NCBI RefSeq assembly: GCF_001625325.1
Contig: NZ_JRQQ01000004.1
Location: 44,385 to 108,384 of the forward strand
Length of the DNA stretch: 64,000 nt
Reading direction: 5' to 3'
Source: Croceicoccus estronivorus
GTDB taxonomy: Bacteria; Pseudomonadota; Alphaproteobacteria; Sphingomonadales; Sphingomonadaceae
Made by a program: the position numbers and the translations under genes. The notes below the pieces were generated by a model that worked only from the letters and a program-made list of their open reading frames with translations, was not told the DNA's origin and ran no database searches. Shown one piece after another: positions 34,262 through 43,396 of the stretch. Every line of letters starts with the position of its first letter. Position 1 is the first letter of the stretch.

Positions 34262-36130
34262 TCAGAAGCTGACGCGGACACCGCCGTAGGCGCTGCGGCC
34301 CAAGGCGGCGGTCCCGTAGCTGACCTGGTACCACTTATCGAACAGATTCACGACGCGGCCGAAGATCTCGACATTCTCGCTGATCCGATAGGATCCGAGC
34401 AGATCGACAACGGCATAGGCGCTGGTCGCGCCGCCATAGCCGGAGAGATCCTTGTCACGGAAACGGGCCCGCAAGGTGAGCTCTGCCTGCTCGACCGGCA
34501 GAACCGTGATGGCCGAACTGGCAGTATACTTGGGCCGACCGCTATCGACGTAAGTCCCGTCGAGGTCGTCGTCCGTTTCGTGATCGGTGTAAGTGAAGCT
34601 CTGGTTCAGCTTCAGCCATGGAAGCGGCTCGGCCGTAAGGCCCAATTCCACGCCACTGGCGCGGGTTCGGCCCCACTGGTCATATCCGCCGTATGGCGGT
34701 CGGCTGCCATCGAAGACGATCTCGTTCTTCTTCCTGAGGAAGAAATAGCTGGCCTGGATCGACAGCGTATCGGCCAATGCGACATCGACACCAATATCCC
34801 CGCCCCGGCTGGTTTCCGCCTTGAGATCGGGGTTGCCATAGGTGGGATCGAACAATTGATACAGTCCGGGCGACTTCGCCCCTGTCCCGTAGCTGGCGCG
34901 GAACTTGAACGGCCCGGCCGCATAGGCGATTGTGCCGCGATAGGTGTCGAACGTCCCGAAGCGGCTGTTGTCGTCGATGCGGGCCGCACCGGTCAGCGTC
35001 AGCCCTTCTGCCGGGCGCAGGGCGATTTCGCCATAGACCGACCTGGTGTTGATCTTTTCGAGGAAATCGCCGGAGTAGTAGGTCTCCTGATCGGTCTTTT
35101 CCCGTTCCAGATTGCCGCCGGCCGCGATGCTGGCCAGCCCGCCGGTGTCATAGGAAACATCCAGAGAGAGTGAGTCCTTGGTACCCTTGTAAAGATCGCC
35201 CTCGGGCCGGTTGGAAGTGCCGAAATAAAGCCGGCGGGCGACGTATCGGCTGCCCGTCAGCTTTACGTTCAACTTGTCGTCGTCGCTCCTGTAGAAGCCT
35301 TGGCCGGCAAAGGCATATTCCCGTTTCTTGACGGTATTGAGCGTATCCGACGTGGTGTTGTCGAGATCGGAAAAGGAATCGAGCCAGAAGCCGTTCAGCT
35401 GGAAGCTGAGGTTGGGGCTCGCTTCCAGACCGGCGCGACCGGAAAAGCCATAGCGCCAGTATTCGTCATCTTCCGTTACCGGCGCAGTCGCGGTGCGCGG
35501 ATCGGCCAGCGATGGGCCATCATGGCGATAACCGGTTGCTGTCAGGCGAAAGTCGAGCGGCCCGGTTTTGCCGAGAATGGAGGCTCCGCCATTGAGTGTG
35601 CCATGCGAACCGGCCTGGGCCTCGGCATTGACCTTCACTCCTTCCTCAGTCGCGCGCTGGGTGATGATGTTGATGACGCCGCCAATCGCATCCGAACCAT
35701 AGAGCGAGCTTTGATTGCCGCGCAGCACTTCGATCCTCGCGATGTCGGCGGCGATCAGGTGGTCCGACTGGAACTGGGTGCTTGTGGAACTGGGATCGCC
35801 CAATTCGATACCGTCGACCAGCCATAGCACTTCATCGTTGTTCGATCCCCGAATGCTGACACTGGCATAGTTGCCCGGCCGGTCGGTGCTGACCAGCACA
35901 CCTGGAACGTCCTGCAGGACATCCTTGACGAAGGTGACCTGGCCTGACGCAAGCTGTTCCTGTGTAACCACTGAGACTGCACTGCCGATTTCACGCGGCT
36001 CGGTCGTTGCGCGTGAAGCCGTGACGACGATGTTCTCGCGCCCTTCCGCAGCCAGATCGTCGGCAGATTCCGCATGGGCGGACACAGCCCCGGAAAATGC
36101 GAGTAATGGAAAGAAATATATCGTCTTCAT
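34262..36130 (-). CDS. btuB: TonB-dependent outer-membrane cobalamin receptor
   Basis: A 622-residue product from the ATG at 36130. The signal peptide (about 1-20, ending AHA) is followed by a TonB box-like ENIVVTAS (about 32-39). The plug domain contains VLQDVPGVLVSTDRPG, VSIRGSNNDEVLWLVDGIELGD and RIEVLRGNQSSLYGSDAIGG. The 22-strand barrel follows and ends in the aromatic C-terminus GGVRVSF used for outer-membrane insertion. Length matches BtuB. It is the first gene behind cobalamin riboswitch 2, which supports corrinoid specificity over siderophores. Confidence 0.93.
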   Translation of the reverse strand: MKTIYFFPLLAFSGAVSAHAESADDLAAEGRENIVVTASRATTEPREIGSAVSVVTQEQLASGQVTFVKDVLQDVPGVLVSTDRPGNYASVSIRGSNNDEVLWLVDGIELGDPSSTSTQFQSDHLIAADIARIEVLRGNQSSLYGSDAIGGVINIITQRATEEGVKVNAEAQAGSHGTLNGGASILGKTGPLDFRLTATGYRHDGPSLADPRTATAPVTEDDEYWRYGFSGRAGLEASPNLSFQLNGFWLDSFSDLDNTTSDTLNTVKKREYAFAGQGFYRSDDDKLNVKLTGSRYVARRLYFGTSNRPEGDLYKGTKDSLSLDVSYDTGGLASIAAGGNLEREKTDQETYYSGDFLEKINTRSVYGEIALRPAEGLTLTGAARIDDNSRFGTFDTYRGTIAYAAGPFKFRASYGTGAKSPGLYQLFDPTYGNPDLKAETSRGGDIGVDVALADTLSIQASYFFLRKKNEIVFDGSRPPYGGYDQWGRTRASGVELGLTAEPLPWLKLNQSFTYTDHETDDDLDGTYVDSGRPKYTASSAITVLPVEQAELTLRARFRDKDLSGYGGATSAYAVVDLLGSYRISENVEIFGRVVNLFDKWYQVSYGTAALGRSAYGGVRVSF

Positions 36131-36356
36131 GGGTTTACCCCCGCGCCAGAGCAACTGACGGCAGGGGCAGCCAACGTGCGCATGGGGCCGGTGCCAAGGC
36201 ACCGGGCAGGCGAACGAACGACCGGCCAGCGCCGCGGACGGGCGCATGATCGCCCGCGTGCGCATGACCGCGCGGCCCCAGCCGCATCGGTTCGTCGCTC
36301 AGACGGAGTGTTACCGTGCCATGGCCATCCCCTGGACCGCGGCAAGAGCGACCATG
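36131..36356 (-). promoter_or_regulatory. Leader between riboswitch 2 and btuB
   Basis: This 226-base leader should hold the expression platform of riboswitch 2. It contains a perfect 8-bp inverted repeat CCGGTGCC-AA-GGCACCGG (36188-36205) about 60 bases upstream of the btuB ATG, but no U-tract follows it. GGGGGT (about 36140) is the nearest purine-rich site to the start codon. Control by ribosome-site masking is therefore more likely than intrinsic termination. Confidence 0.45.
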
Positions 36357-36580
36357 CGCCGGCAGGTCTCCTGGCTCGCGGGTCAGGGCTCGATGCACGG
36401 CCTTCCCAGGCCCCGCATGATTTAGCGTCCGGCCCAGTGGCTGCTCCCCTCCGTTATCGGGTGGGGGGCGATGTGCATCGCGCTCGCCGCTTACAGTTGC
36501 AGGGACAGCCTCGGATTCGGAACGGCCATCGGCCTTTCCTCACCGCGTTCCCATATTAAGCCCTCTCGGGCACCGGCGCG
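36357..36580 (-). ncRNA. Cobalamin (AdoCbl) riboswitch 2
   Basis: On the minus strand the B12-box AGCCAGGAGACCTGCC lies at 36376-36361 and the CCTGCAACTGT core near 36503-36493. P1 is closed by GCGCCGG (36580-36574) and CCGGCGC (36363-36357). It precedes btuB and controls an operon running through cobO (36130 to 25583). A side insertion makes it longer than riboswitch 1. Confidence 0.94.
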
Positions 36581-36689
36581 ATCATTGGAAGCAGAAGGAT
36601 CCGCTTCCGGGACCGGCCCATAATCGCAAATGCGGGCAAAGCCAATCCTCCATCGCAAGATAGCGGGAATGGGGCATAATCGGCGGGTG

Positions 36690-38495
36690 TCAGCGGGACT
36701 GTTCGGTTGTCGAAACCGATACCGTGCGGGTATCCCGATCCACCCTGACGGTGTAGGGCCGTTCTTCCTCGCCGGATTGGAAACGGAAACCGGGCGCCCG
36801 GGGGTCTTCCCAGTCGGGAATTTCCATGCGCTTGCCATCCAGGCGGAGCCAGTCCCCGGCTGAGGGAAAGTCCGTGAACCATTGCACATGGGCTGCTCGC
36901 CATGCGGACAGAGAAACGGTATAGTCCTCCAGTGCCGTGTCCCGTCCGGCCCAGCCGATCCAGGTCGTTTCGTTGTCCTGCGCATAGGCGTTGTTGTTGC
37001 CATGCTGCGTGCGGGCAAATTCGTCCCCGGCAGTCAGCATGATCGTCCCGGTAGAGGCGAACAACGTGCCGAGCAGTGCGCGCAGGTCTGCCTGCCGACG
37101 GGCCAGCACCGCGGGGTCATCGCTCGGGCCTTCGACGCCGTTGTTCCAGGAAAAGTTTTCGCCATGGCCGTCCCGGTTGTCTTCGCCATTCGCGTGATTG
37201 TGGCGGTGGAGGTAGGCGACCGTATCGGCCAGTGTGAAACCATCGTGCGCGGCCAGAAAATTGACGCTGCGGCAGCGGTGCCCGAAAATGTCGGACGATC
37301 CCGCAATCCGGGTGGCGAGCTTGCCCGGTTCTTCATCGCCGCGCCAGAAGCGCCGGACATCGTCGCGAAACCGGTCGTTCCATTCGAGCCAGTTCGCCGG
37401 AAACCGGCCCAGTTGGTAGCCACCGGGCCCGATATCCCATGGTTCTGCGATCAGGACCCTGTCGGCCAGCCAGGGATCGCGGGCAATCTCCGCAAAAATC
37501 GGGGCATCGCGGGAAAAGCCCGGCCCCCGGGCGAGGATCGGGGCGAGATCGAACCGGAACCCGTCGATGCCGCAGTGCTTCACGAAATGGCGTAGCGTGT
37601 CGATCGCCATGCGCCGGACGGCCGGATTGGCGAAGTCGAGCGTATTGCCGCACCCGGTGTCATTGATGAGCGCGCCGTCGGCATCATGCGCATAGGCGGC
37701 GTTATCCAGCCCGCGCAGGGACAGGACGCCGCCATGCACATCGCTTTCACCCGTATGGTTCAACACGAGGTCGAGGATCACTCCGATCCCTTTGGCATGG
37801 AGCGCCGCGACCGTTTCGCGCAGTTCGGTCACGCCGCCCGGGCACAATCCGGGATCGAGCGCCATGGGGGTCACCGGGTTATAGCCCCAGGCATTGCGCA
37901 GCCCGAGCGGCGGCAAATGCCGTTCGTCGATCCAGGCAACGATCGGCATCAGTTCGATCGCCGTAACATGCAGCTTGCGCAGATGCGCCAGGACTGCCGG
38001 ATGGGCGAGGGCGGCGACAGTCCCGCGTAATCGCTTGGGTACTCTGGGATGCCGCATGGTGAAGCCGCGCACATTGATCTCGTAGATCAGACCGCCGGGT
38101 GTGAAGCGTGGCGGGCGGCGCAGGCATTCGGGCAGCAGATCGGGAACCACGGCGCGGGGAACCAGGGCGGCAGTGTCTTCGCCGAATGTGGCGAGCCGGG
38201 GATCTTGCGTAAACCGCCGGTCAAGCTCCAGCGCATAGGGATCGACCAGCAGCTTCGCTGGATCGAACCACTTCCCGCTCTCGGGCGCCCATCCGCCATG
38301 CGCGCGATAGCCATAAGGGGTGCCTGCAAGGTTTCCGGCAATTTCCGCTGTCCATCCGGCGTCCGTCCGATTCATGGCGATGCGCCGTTCCACGCTTCCT
38401 TCGAAGAGGCAGAGATCCAGCTTGTCAGCCTCCGGAGCGCGCACGGCAAAGCGGGTTACGCCGTCCGTTACGTGCGCACCCGGTTGCTCTTTCAT
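36690..38495 (-). CDS. glgX: Glycogen debranching enzyme GlgX
   Basis: A GH13 isoamylase-type enzyme that cleaves alpha-1,6 branches of glycogen limit dextrins. The 601-residue product is a little short for the family (about 650-700). It has an N-terminal CBM48-like domain (FAVRAPEADKLDLCLFE) and catalytic signatures GFRFDLAPIL (nucleophile Asp), LIAEPWDIG (acid Glu) and NFLAAHDGFTLAD (Asp). ATG at 38495 overlaps the glgA stop by 4 bp. It is the last gene of the glgP-glgB-glgC-glgA-glgX operon. Confidence 0.94.
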   Translation of the reverse strand: MKEQPGAHVTDGVTRFAVRAPEADKLDLCLFEGSVERRIAMNRTDAGWTAEIAGNLAGTPYGYRAHGGWAPESGKWFDPAKLLVDPYALELDRRFTQDPRLATFGEDTAALVPRAVVPDLLPECLRRPPRFTPGGLIYEINVRGFTMRHPRVPKRLRGTVAALAHPAVLAHLRKLHVTAIELMPIVAWIDERHLPPLGLRNAWGYNPVTPMALDPGLCPGGVTELRETVAALHAKGIGVILDLVLNHTGESDVHGGVLSLRGLDNAAYAHDADGALINDTGCGNTLDFANPAVRRMAIDTLRHFVKHCGIDGFRFDLAPILARGPGFSRDAPIFAEIARDPWLADRVLIAEPWDIGPGGYQLGRFPANWLEWNDRFRDDVRRFWRGDEEPGKLATRIAGSSDIFGHRCRSVNFLAAHDGFTLADTVAYLHRHNHANGEDNRDGHGENFSWNNGVEGPSDDPAVLARRQADLRALLGTLFASTGTIMLTAGDEFARTQHGNNNAYAQDNETTWIGWAGRDTALEDYTVSLSAWRAAHVQWFTDFPSAGDWLRLDGKRMEIPDWEDPRAPGFRFQSGEEERPYTVRVDRDTRTVSVSTTEQSR

Positions 38496-39943
38496 GTGGC
38501 CAGCGACGCATAGAGATCGGCGTAAGCCTTGCCGCTGCGCGACCAGGAGAAATCGCATTTCATCCCGTTGCGCTGAATGGTGCGCCATTGGTCCCGTTCG
38601 CCATAGAGTGCGGCAGTCCGGCTGACGGCGGCGCGCAAGGCGTGGTAGTTTACCCCATCGAATTGCACGCCTGTGGCCGTTCCCGCCCCCAGGGCGGCGA
38701 TATTGGCGTCTATTACCGTATCGGCCAGCCCTCCCGTGCGGGCGACCACCGGGACGCAGCCATAGGCCAATGCGTAAAGCTGGGTAAGGCCGCAGGGCTC
38801 GAAACGGGATGGGACCAATATGGCGTCGCCGCCAGCCTGCATCCTGTGAGCGAGCGGCTCATCATAACCGATCCTGACCCCGATGCGGCCGGGATGGCGT
38901 GCGGCGGCGGCGTGAAAACCGGCTTCCAGTGCGGCGTCGCCTGCGCCCAGCAGCGCCAGTCGGCCACCGATGCCGACCAGGTGGTCCAGCACCTCCAGCA
39001 ATACGTCCATACCCTTCTGCCAGGTCAACCGGCTGACGACGACGAACAACGGGCCTTCGTCCTGCTCCAGCCCGAATTCCTCTTCCACGGCGCGTTTGTT
39101 GGTGGAACGGCGCGTGAGGCTGCGCTGCCCGAAATTGGCGGCGATGTATTCGTCCGTTTCCGGGTTCCACAAGGTAGTGTCGATCCCGTTGACGATCCCG
39201 TGGACCCGGCTTTCATGCGCCATGATGACGCCTTCCAGCCCCATGCCGAATTGCGGATTACGGATTTCGGCGGCGTAAGTGGGGCTGACGGTAGTTATCG
39301 CCCCTGCTGCTTCGAGGCCTGCCTTAAGGAATCCCACGCCCCCGTGGTATTCGACGCCATGCATGGACCAGGCGCTGTCGGGCAGGCCGAGTTGAGGAAA
39401 CACTTCCGAACCGAAATGGCCCTGAAATGCGATGTTGTGGATGGTCATGACCGAGGCGAGCGGCTTGTCGGTGCCGGAAGCCGGGGCAAAGCGCAGATAG
39501 GCCAGTGCCATTGCGGCCTGCCAGTCATGGGCATGGACGACATCGAAGCGTTTGCGCTTGATCGCACCTCCGGCGAGATCCGCGGCAGCCCGCCCGAATG
39601 CGGCAAAGCGCCGCCAGTTGTCCCTCCAGTCGTGGCCTGCCGGATCGGCATACGGTCCGCCATCGCGAGAGAAGAAGCCAGGTGCGTCGAGCACGATCAG
39701 CGCATGGTCGCCCATTTTGCCCGCGATCAGGCGGGCGGGTTCGCCCATCAGCGAAGGATAGCTGTGCAGCAGGCGACCCTTGCCGATGGCCCGCATCACA
39801 GCGGGGTATCCCGGCAACATGGTAGTCATCGCGATGCCGTGGGGGGCAACCGCGCCGGGCAGGGCGCCTGCCACGTCTGCCAGCCCGCCGGTCTTGATCA
39901 GCGGCACTGCCTCAGACGCGAGGGAAAGGACCGATAGCGTCAT
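38492..39943 (-). CDS. glgA: Glycogen synthase (ADP-glucose)
   Basis: A GT5 enzyme that extends alpha-1,4-glucan from ADP-glucose. The 483-residue product has typical length. The N-terminal motif [15 protein letters not shown] binds ADP-glucose, [12 protein letters not shown] is the usual interdomain segment, and [11 protein letters not shown] and [15 protein letters not shown] with its EX7E-like site form the second domain. ATG at 39943 overlaps the glgC stop by 4 bp, giving tight coupling with its substrate-producing enzyme. Confidence 0.96.
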   Translation of the reverse strand: MTLSVLSLASEAVPLIKTGGLADVAGALPGAVAPHGIAMTTMLPGYPAVMRAIGKGRLLHSYPSLMGEPARLIAGKMGDHALIVLDAPGFFSRDGGPYADPAGHDWRDNWRRFAAFGRAAADLAGGAIKRKRFDVVHAHDWQAAMALAYLRFAPASGTDKPLASVMTIHNIAFQGHFGSEVFPQLGLPDSAWSMHGVEYHGGVGFLKAGLEAAGAITTVSPTYAAEIRNPQFGMGLEGVIMAHESRVHGIVNGIDTTLWNPETDEYIAANFGQRSLTRRSTNKRAVEEEFGLEQDEGPLFVVVSRLTWQKGMDVLLEVLDHLVGIGGRLALLGAGDAALEAGFHAAAARHPGRIGVRIGYDEPLAHRMQAGGDAILVPSRFEPCGLTQLYALAYGCVPVVARTGGLADTVIDANIAALGAGTATGVQFDGVNYHALRAAVSRTAALYGERDQWRTIQRNGMKCDFSWSRSGKAYADLYASLAT

Positions 39944-41208
39944 CCCTCGGCCTTGAGTTTGTCGATCATCACCTTGGTAATCAGGCACACGCCCTTTTCA
40001 GTGCGGCGGAACCGTTGCGAGTCCAGCTCCGGGTCTTCGCCTACGACCAGACCTTCGGGAATGCGGACGCCGGAATCGATGATGACTTTCGACAGCCGCG
40101 CGTTCCGTCCTATGTTGCAGTAGGGCATGATGACGGCTTCTTCGACGCTCGAATAGCTGCCCATCTTGACCCCGGTGAACAGCAGGCTGCGATGGGCAGT
40201 GGCGCCGGAAACGATGCAGTCCTGAGAGATGAGGGAGGACACGGCCATTCCGCGCCGTCCTTCCTCGTCATGCACGAACTTGGCCGGTGCGGCGACGATC
40301 TGGTCGGTCCAGATCGGCCATTCACGATCATACATGTTCAGTTTGGGCACGACGTCGGTAAGGTCGAGATTGGCTTCGAAATAGGCGTCCAGCGTGCCGA
40401 CGTCGCGCCAGTATTCCTCGATCTCCTCTGCCGCGCGGATGCAGCTGTTGGTAAAACGATGGGCGACGGCTTTGCCATGCTTGACGATGTAAGGGATCAC
40501 GTCGCCACCGAAGTCGCGCCTTGAATCCGGGTCGGCGGCATCGCGCCGCAACTGTTCGAACAGGAATTTCGTTTCGAAGACGTAGATTCCCATGGAGGCG
40601 AGCGCATTGTCGGGATCGCCTGGAATGCCGGGCGGGTCCTTGGGCTTTTCGATGAACGCCGTGATATTGTCCTGTTCATCGACATGCATCACGCCGAAGC
40701 CCGTGGCGTCCATCCGTGGAACGACCAGGCACCCGACAGTGACGTCCGCGCCAGAATCCACATGCTGGCGCAGCATCAGCTCGTAATCCATCTTGTAGAT
40801 GTGATCGCCCGCCAGAATGACCATGTAGCGGGGGGCATGTGCTTCGATGATGTCGATATTCTGGTAAACCGCGTCCGCCGTGCCTTCGTACCAGTGGAAT
40901 TCGTCGATACGCTGGGAAGCGGGCAGGATGTCGAAGCTTTCGTTCCGCTCCGGCCGCATGAAGTTCCAGGCCCGCTGCATGTGGCGGATCAGCGAGTGGG
41001 CCTTGTATTGCGTGGCGACGCCGATGCGGCGAATGCCCGAATTGATCGCGTTGGACAGGGCAAAATCGATGATCCGGCTGACCCCGCCGAAATAGACTGC
41101 TGGCTTGGCCCGGCTGTCGGTCAGTTCCATCAAGCGGCTGCCGCGTCCGCCGGCCAGGACATAGGCCATGGCCTCGCGGGCGAGCGGTTGTCCGTACGAA
41201 TCCCTCAT
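39940..41208 (-). CDS. glgC: Glucose-1-phosphate adenylyltransferase
   Basis: It makes ADP-glucose from glucose-1-phosphate and ATP and is normally the regulated step of bacterial glycogen synthesis. The 422-residue product has the nucleotide-binding [14 protein letters not shown], activator-region residues [24 protein letters not shown] and [18 protein letters not shown] segments, and a C-terminal left-handed beta helix with hexapeptide repeats. It starts 22 bp downstream of the glgB stop. Its product also serves TreT-type enzymes, such as the one encoded at 51139. Confidence 0.96.
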   Translation of the reverse strand: MRDSYGQPLAREAMAYVLAGGRGSRLMELTDSRAKPAVYFGGVSRIIDFALSNAINSGIRRIGVATQYKAHSLIRHMQRAWNFMRPERNESFDILPASQRIDEFHWYEGTADAVYQNIDIIEAHAPRYMVILAGDHIYKMDYELMLRQHVDSGADVTVGCLVVPRMDATGFGVMHVDEQDNITAFIEKPKDPPGIPGDPDNALASMGIYVFETKFLFEQLRRDAADPDSRRDFGGDVIPYIVKHGKAVAHRFTNSCIRAAEEIEEYWRDVGTLDAYFEANLDLTDVVPKLNMYDREWPIWTDQIVAAPAKFVHDEEGRRGMAVSSLISQDCIVSGATAHRSLLFTGVKMGSYSSVEEAVIMPYCNIGRNARLSKVIIDSGVRIPEGLVVGEDPELDSQRFRRTEKGVCLITKVMIDKLKAEG

Positions 41209-41230
41209 CTAGGGGCCTCCCAACGCTTCA

Positions 41231-43396
41231 CTACTCAAACTCCAGCATGATGGTTGCCAATGGCGGTAATGTGACATGGGCGGCGCCATGTTCTGCCCGG
41301 ACCTGGCCGAGATTTCCCTGCCCGCTTCCACCGTAGGCGGTGGCATCGGTGTTGAGCACTTCATGCCAGAGACCGTCATGCGGCAATGGCAGGCGGTATC
41401 CGGTGCGCAGGGCTGGCGTCATGTTGCTGACCACTGCAACGGGCCGTGCGCCGGGTGCCTTGCGGAGCCATGCGAAAACGGAGTTATGGGCATCGTCTAC
41501 GATCAGCCATTCGAAGCCGTCGCCTTCGCAGTCACGAGCGTGTAGCGCGGGCTTTTCGCGGTACAGGCGATTGAGATCGCGAACCAGCGCCTGAACCCCG
41601 GCGTGGGCGGGCGCATCGCACAGATCCCAGTCCAATGCGCGATCTTCCGCCCATTCGCGGCGTTGGGCGAATTCCTGGCCCATGAACAGCAGCTTCTTGC
41701 CCGGATATCCCCACATGAGCCCGTAATAGGCCCGCAGATTGGCGAATTTCTGCCAATCGTCGCCTGACATCTTGTTGAGCAGCGATCCCTTGCCGTGAAC
41801 CACTTCATCGTGGCTCAGCGGCAGGACGAAATTTTCGCTGAAAGCGTACATCAGGCCGAAAGTGATGTCGTCGTGGTGGTAGCGGCGATGCACCGGCTCC
41901 CGCGCCATGTAGCGCAAGGTATCGTGCATGAAGCCCATGTTCCATTTGAACCCGAACCCCAACGAGCTTGCGTGAGGGCCATCTTCATAGGCCGGCAATG
42001 TCACGCCAGGCCAGGCCGTGGATTCCTCTGCAATGGTCATCACACCCGGATGGGTGCCGTACACGGCGCGGTTCATGGCGCGCAGGAATTGCACCGCTTC
42101 CCAGTTTTCGCGCCCCCCTTCGGGATTGGGTATCCAGTCGCCCGCCTTGCGGGAATAATCCCGGTAAAGCATCGACGCGACGGCATCGACGCGCAGCCCG
42201 TCCACATGATATCGCTCGGCCCAGAACAGCGCGTTATTGACGAGGAAGCTGGATACTTCCCGCCGTCCGAAGTTGTAGATCGCGGTATTCCAGTCGGGAT
42301 GAAAACCCAGACGCGGATCTTCATGCTCGTACAACGCCGTTCCGTCGAAATGAGCCAGGCCATGTTCGTCGGTGGGGAAATGGGCCGGAACCCAGTCGAT
42401 CAGGACGGAAAGGCCCGCCTGATGGGCCCCGTCGACAAAGCGGGCAAAGCCGTCCGGCGCGCCAAAGCGGGCGGAAGGGGCATAGAGCCCGGTCGTCTGG
42501 TAACCCCAGCTTGGGTCATAGGGATATTCGGATACCGGCAGGAATTCGATATGGGTAAACCCCATGTCCGCGACATAGGGTATCAGCCGTTCGGCCATGG
42601 CGTCCCAGCTCAGGAACCATCCGTGTTCGTCGCGTTGCCATGATCCGGGATGGACTTCGTAGATCGCGATCGGCTCACGGCGTGGGTCGGCGCTGGCCCA
42701 GAAATCTCGATGGGCCGTGTCGCCCCAGTCCTGCTTGCCGGTGCCCGCCACGACCGACGCGGTTTTGGGGCGCAGTTCCGATGCGAAAGCGAAAGGGTCG
42801 GCTTTCAGCGGCTGGACTGTTCCATCAGGGCCGACGATCCGGTACTTGTACGCGCGCCCCGGGCCGATGTCGGGAATGAATATCTCCCATACCCCGATGT
42901 CCTTGCGGCTGCGCATGGGATGGCGGCGATGATCCCAGTCGTTGAAGTCGCCTACCAGCGACACTTGCCGGGCATTGGGAGCCCAGACCGCGAAATGGAC
43001 ACCCTGCGCGCCCTGATGTTCGATACAATGGGCGCCAAGCTTGTCGAACAATCGGAAATGGGTGCCCTCTGCAATCAACAGGTCGTCAATCGGGCCGAGG
43101 ACCGGTCCGAAACTGTAGGGGTCGGTAATCCACCATTCGTGATCCCCGGTCGTACAGCGGTATTTGACCGGTTTGGGTTTGCCGCGGAGCTTGCCCTCGA
43201 ACAGACCGCGTGGGTCGGTGCGCGTCAGTTTGCCAAGTCGCCCGCCCTTGAGACTGAAGGCTGCGGCAGTCTCTGCGCCGGGCAGGAATACTCGCGCAAA
43301 AGTACCATCCGGGCCCGGATGGACACCCAAAAGCGAGAAGGGATCGGCGTGAGAGCCTTCCAGCAAGGCCTCGATCGCGCTTGCGGGTGGTTTCAC
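41231..43396 (-). CDS. glgB: 1,4-alpha-glucan branching enzyme
   Basis: A GH13 enzyme that introduces alpha-1,6 branches. It has 721 residues from a GTG at 43396, chosen for GGAAGG upstream and the GTGA overlap with the glgP stop. An N-terminal GlgB N1 domain (DPFSLLGVHPGPDG) and CBM48 (FAVWAPNARQVSLVGDFNDW) precede the barrel. Catalytic signatures are GLRVDAVASMLYRDY (Asp), TIAEESTAWPGVT (Glu) and LPLSHDEVVHGKGS (Asp). It belongs to the single minus-strand glycogen operon. Confidence 0.96.
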   Translation of the reverse strand: MKPPASAIEALLEGSHADPFSLLGVHPGPDGTFARVFLPGAETAAAFSLKGGRLGKLTRTDPRGLFEGKLRGKPKPVKYRCTTGDHEWWITDPYSFGPVLGPIDDLLIAEGTHFRLFDKLGAHCIEHQGAQGVHFAVWAPNARQVSLVGDFNDWDHRRHPMRSRKDIGVWEIFIPDIGPGRAYKYRIVGPDGTVQPLKADPFAFASELRPKTASVVAGTGKQDWGDTAHRDFWASADPRREPIAIYEVHPGSWQRDEHGWFLSWDAMAERLIPYVADMGFTHIEFLPVSEYPYDPSWGYQTTGLYAPSARFGAPDGFARFVDGAHQAGLSVLIDWVPAHFPTDEHGLAHFDGTALYEHEDPRLGFHPDWNTAIYNFGRREVSSFLVNNALFWAERYHVDGLRVDAVASMLYRDYSRKAGDWIPNPEGGRENWEAVQFLRAMNRAVYGTHPGVMTIAEESTAWPGVTLPAYEDGPHASSLGFGFKWNMGFMHDTLRYMAREPVHRRYHHDDITFGLMYAFSENFVLPLSHDEVVHGKGSLLNKMSGDDWQKFANLRAYYGLMWGYPGKKLLFMGQEFAQRREWAEDRALDWDLCDAPAHAGVQALVRDLNRLYREKPALHARDCEGDGFEWLIVDDAHNSVFAWLRKAPGARPVAVVSNMTPALRTGYRLPLPHDGLWHEVLNTDATAYGGSGQGNLGQVRAEHGAAHVTLPPLATIMLEFE

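Noticed and set aside
36587..36608. GGAAGC/GCTTCC inverted repeat considered as the glg operon terminator
   Set aside because: The arms are only 6 bp with a 10-base loop and no U-tract follows on the minus strand.
38588..39937. A 449-codon plus-strand open frame
   Set aside because: It is antisense to glgA, which has all family motifs; no ribosome-binding site or domain supports the plus-strand frame.
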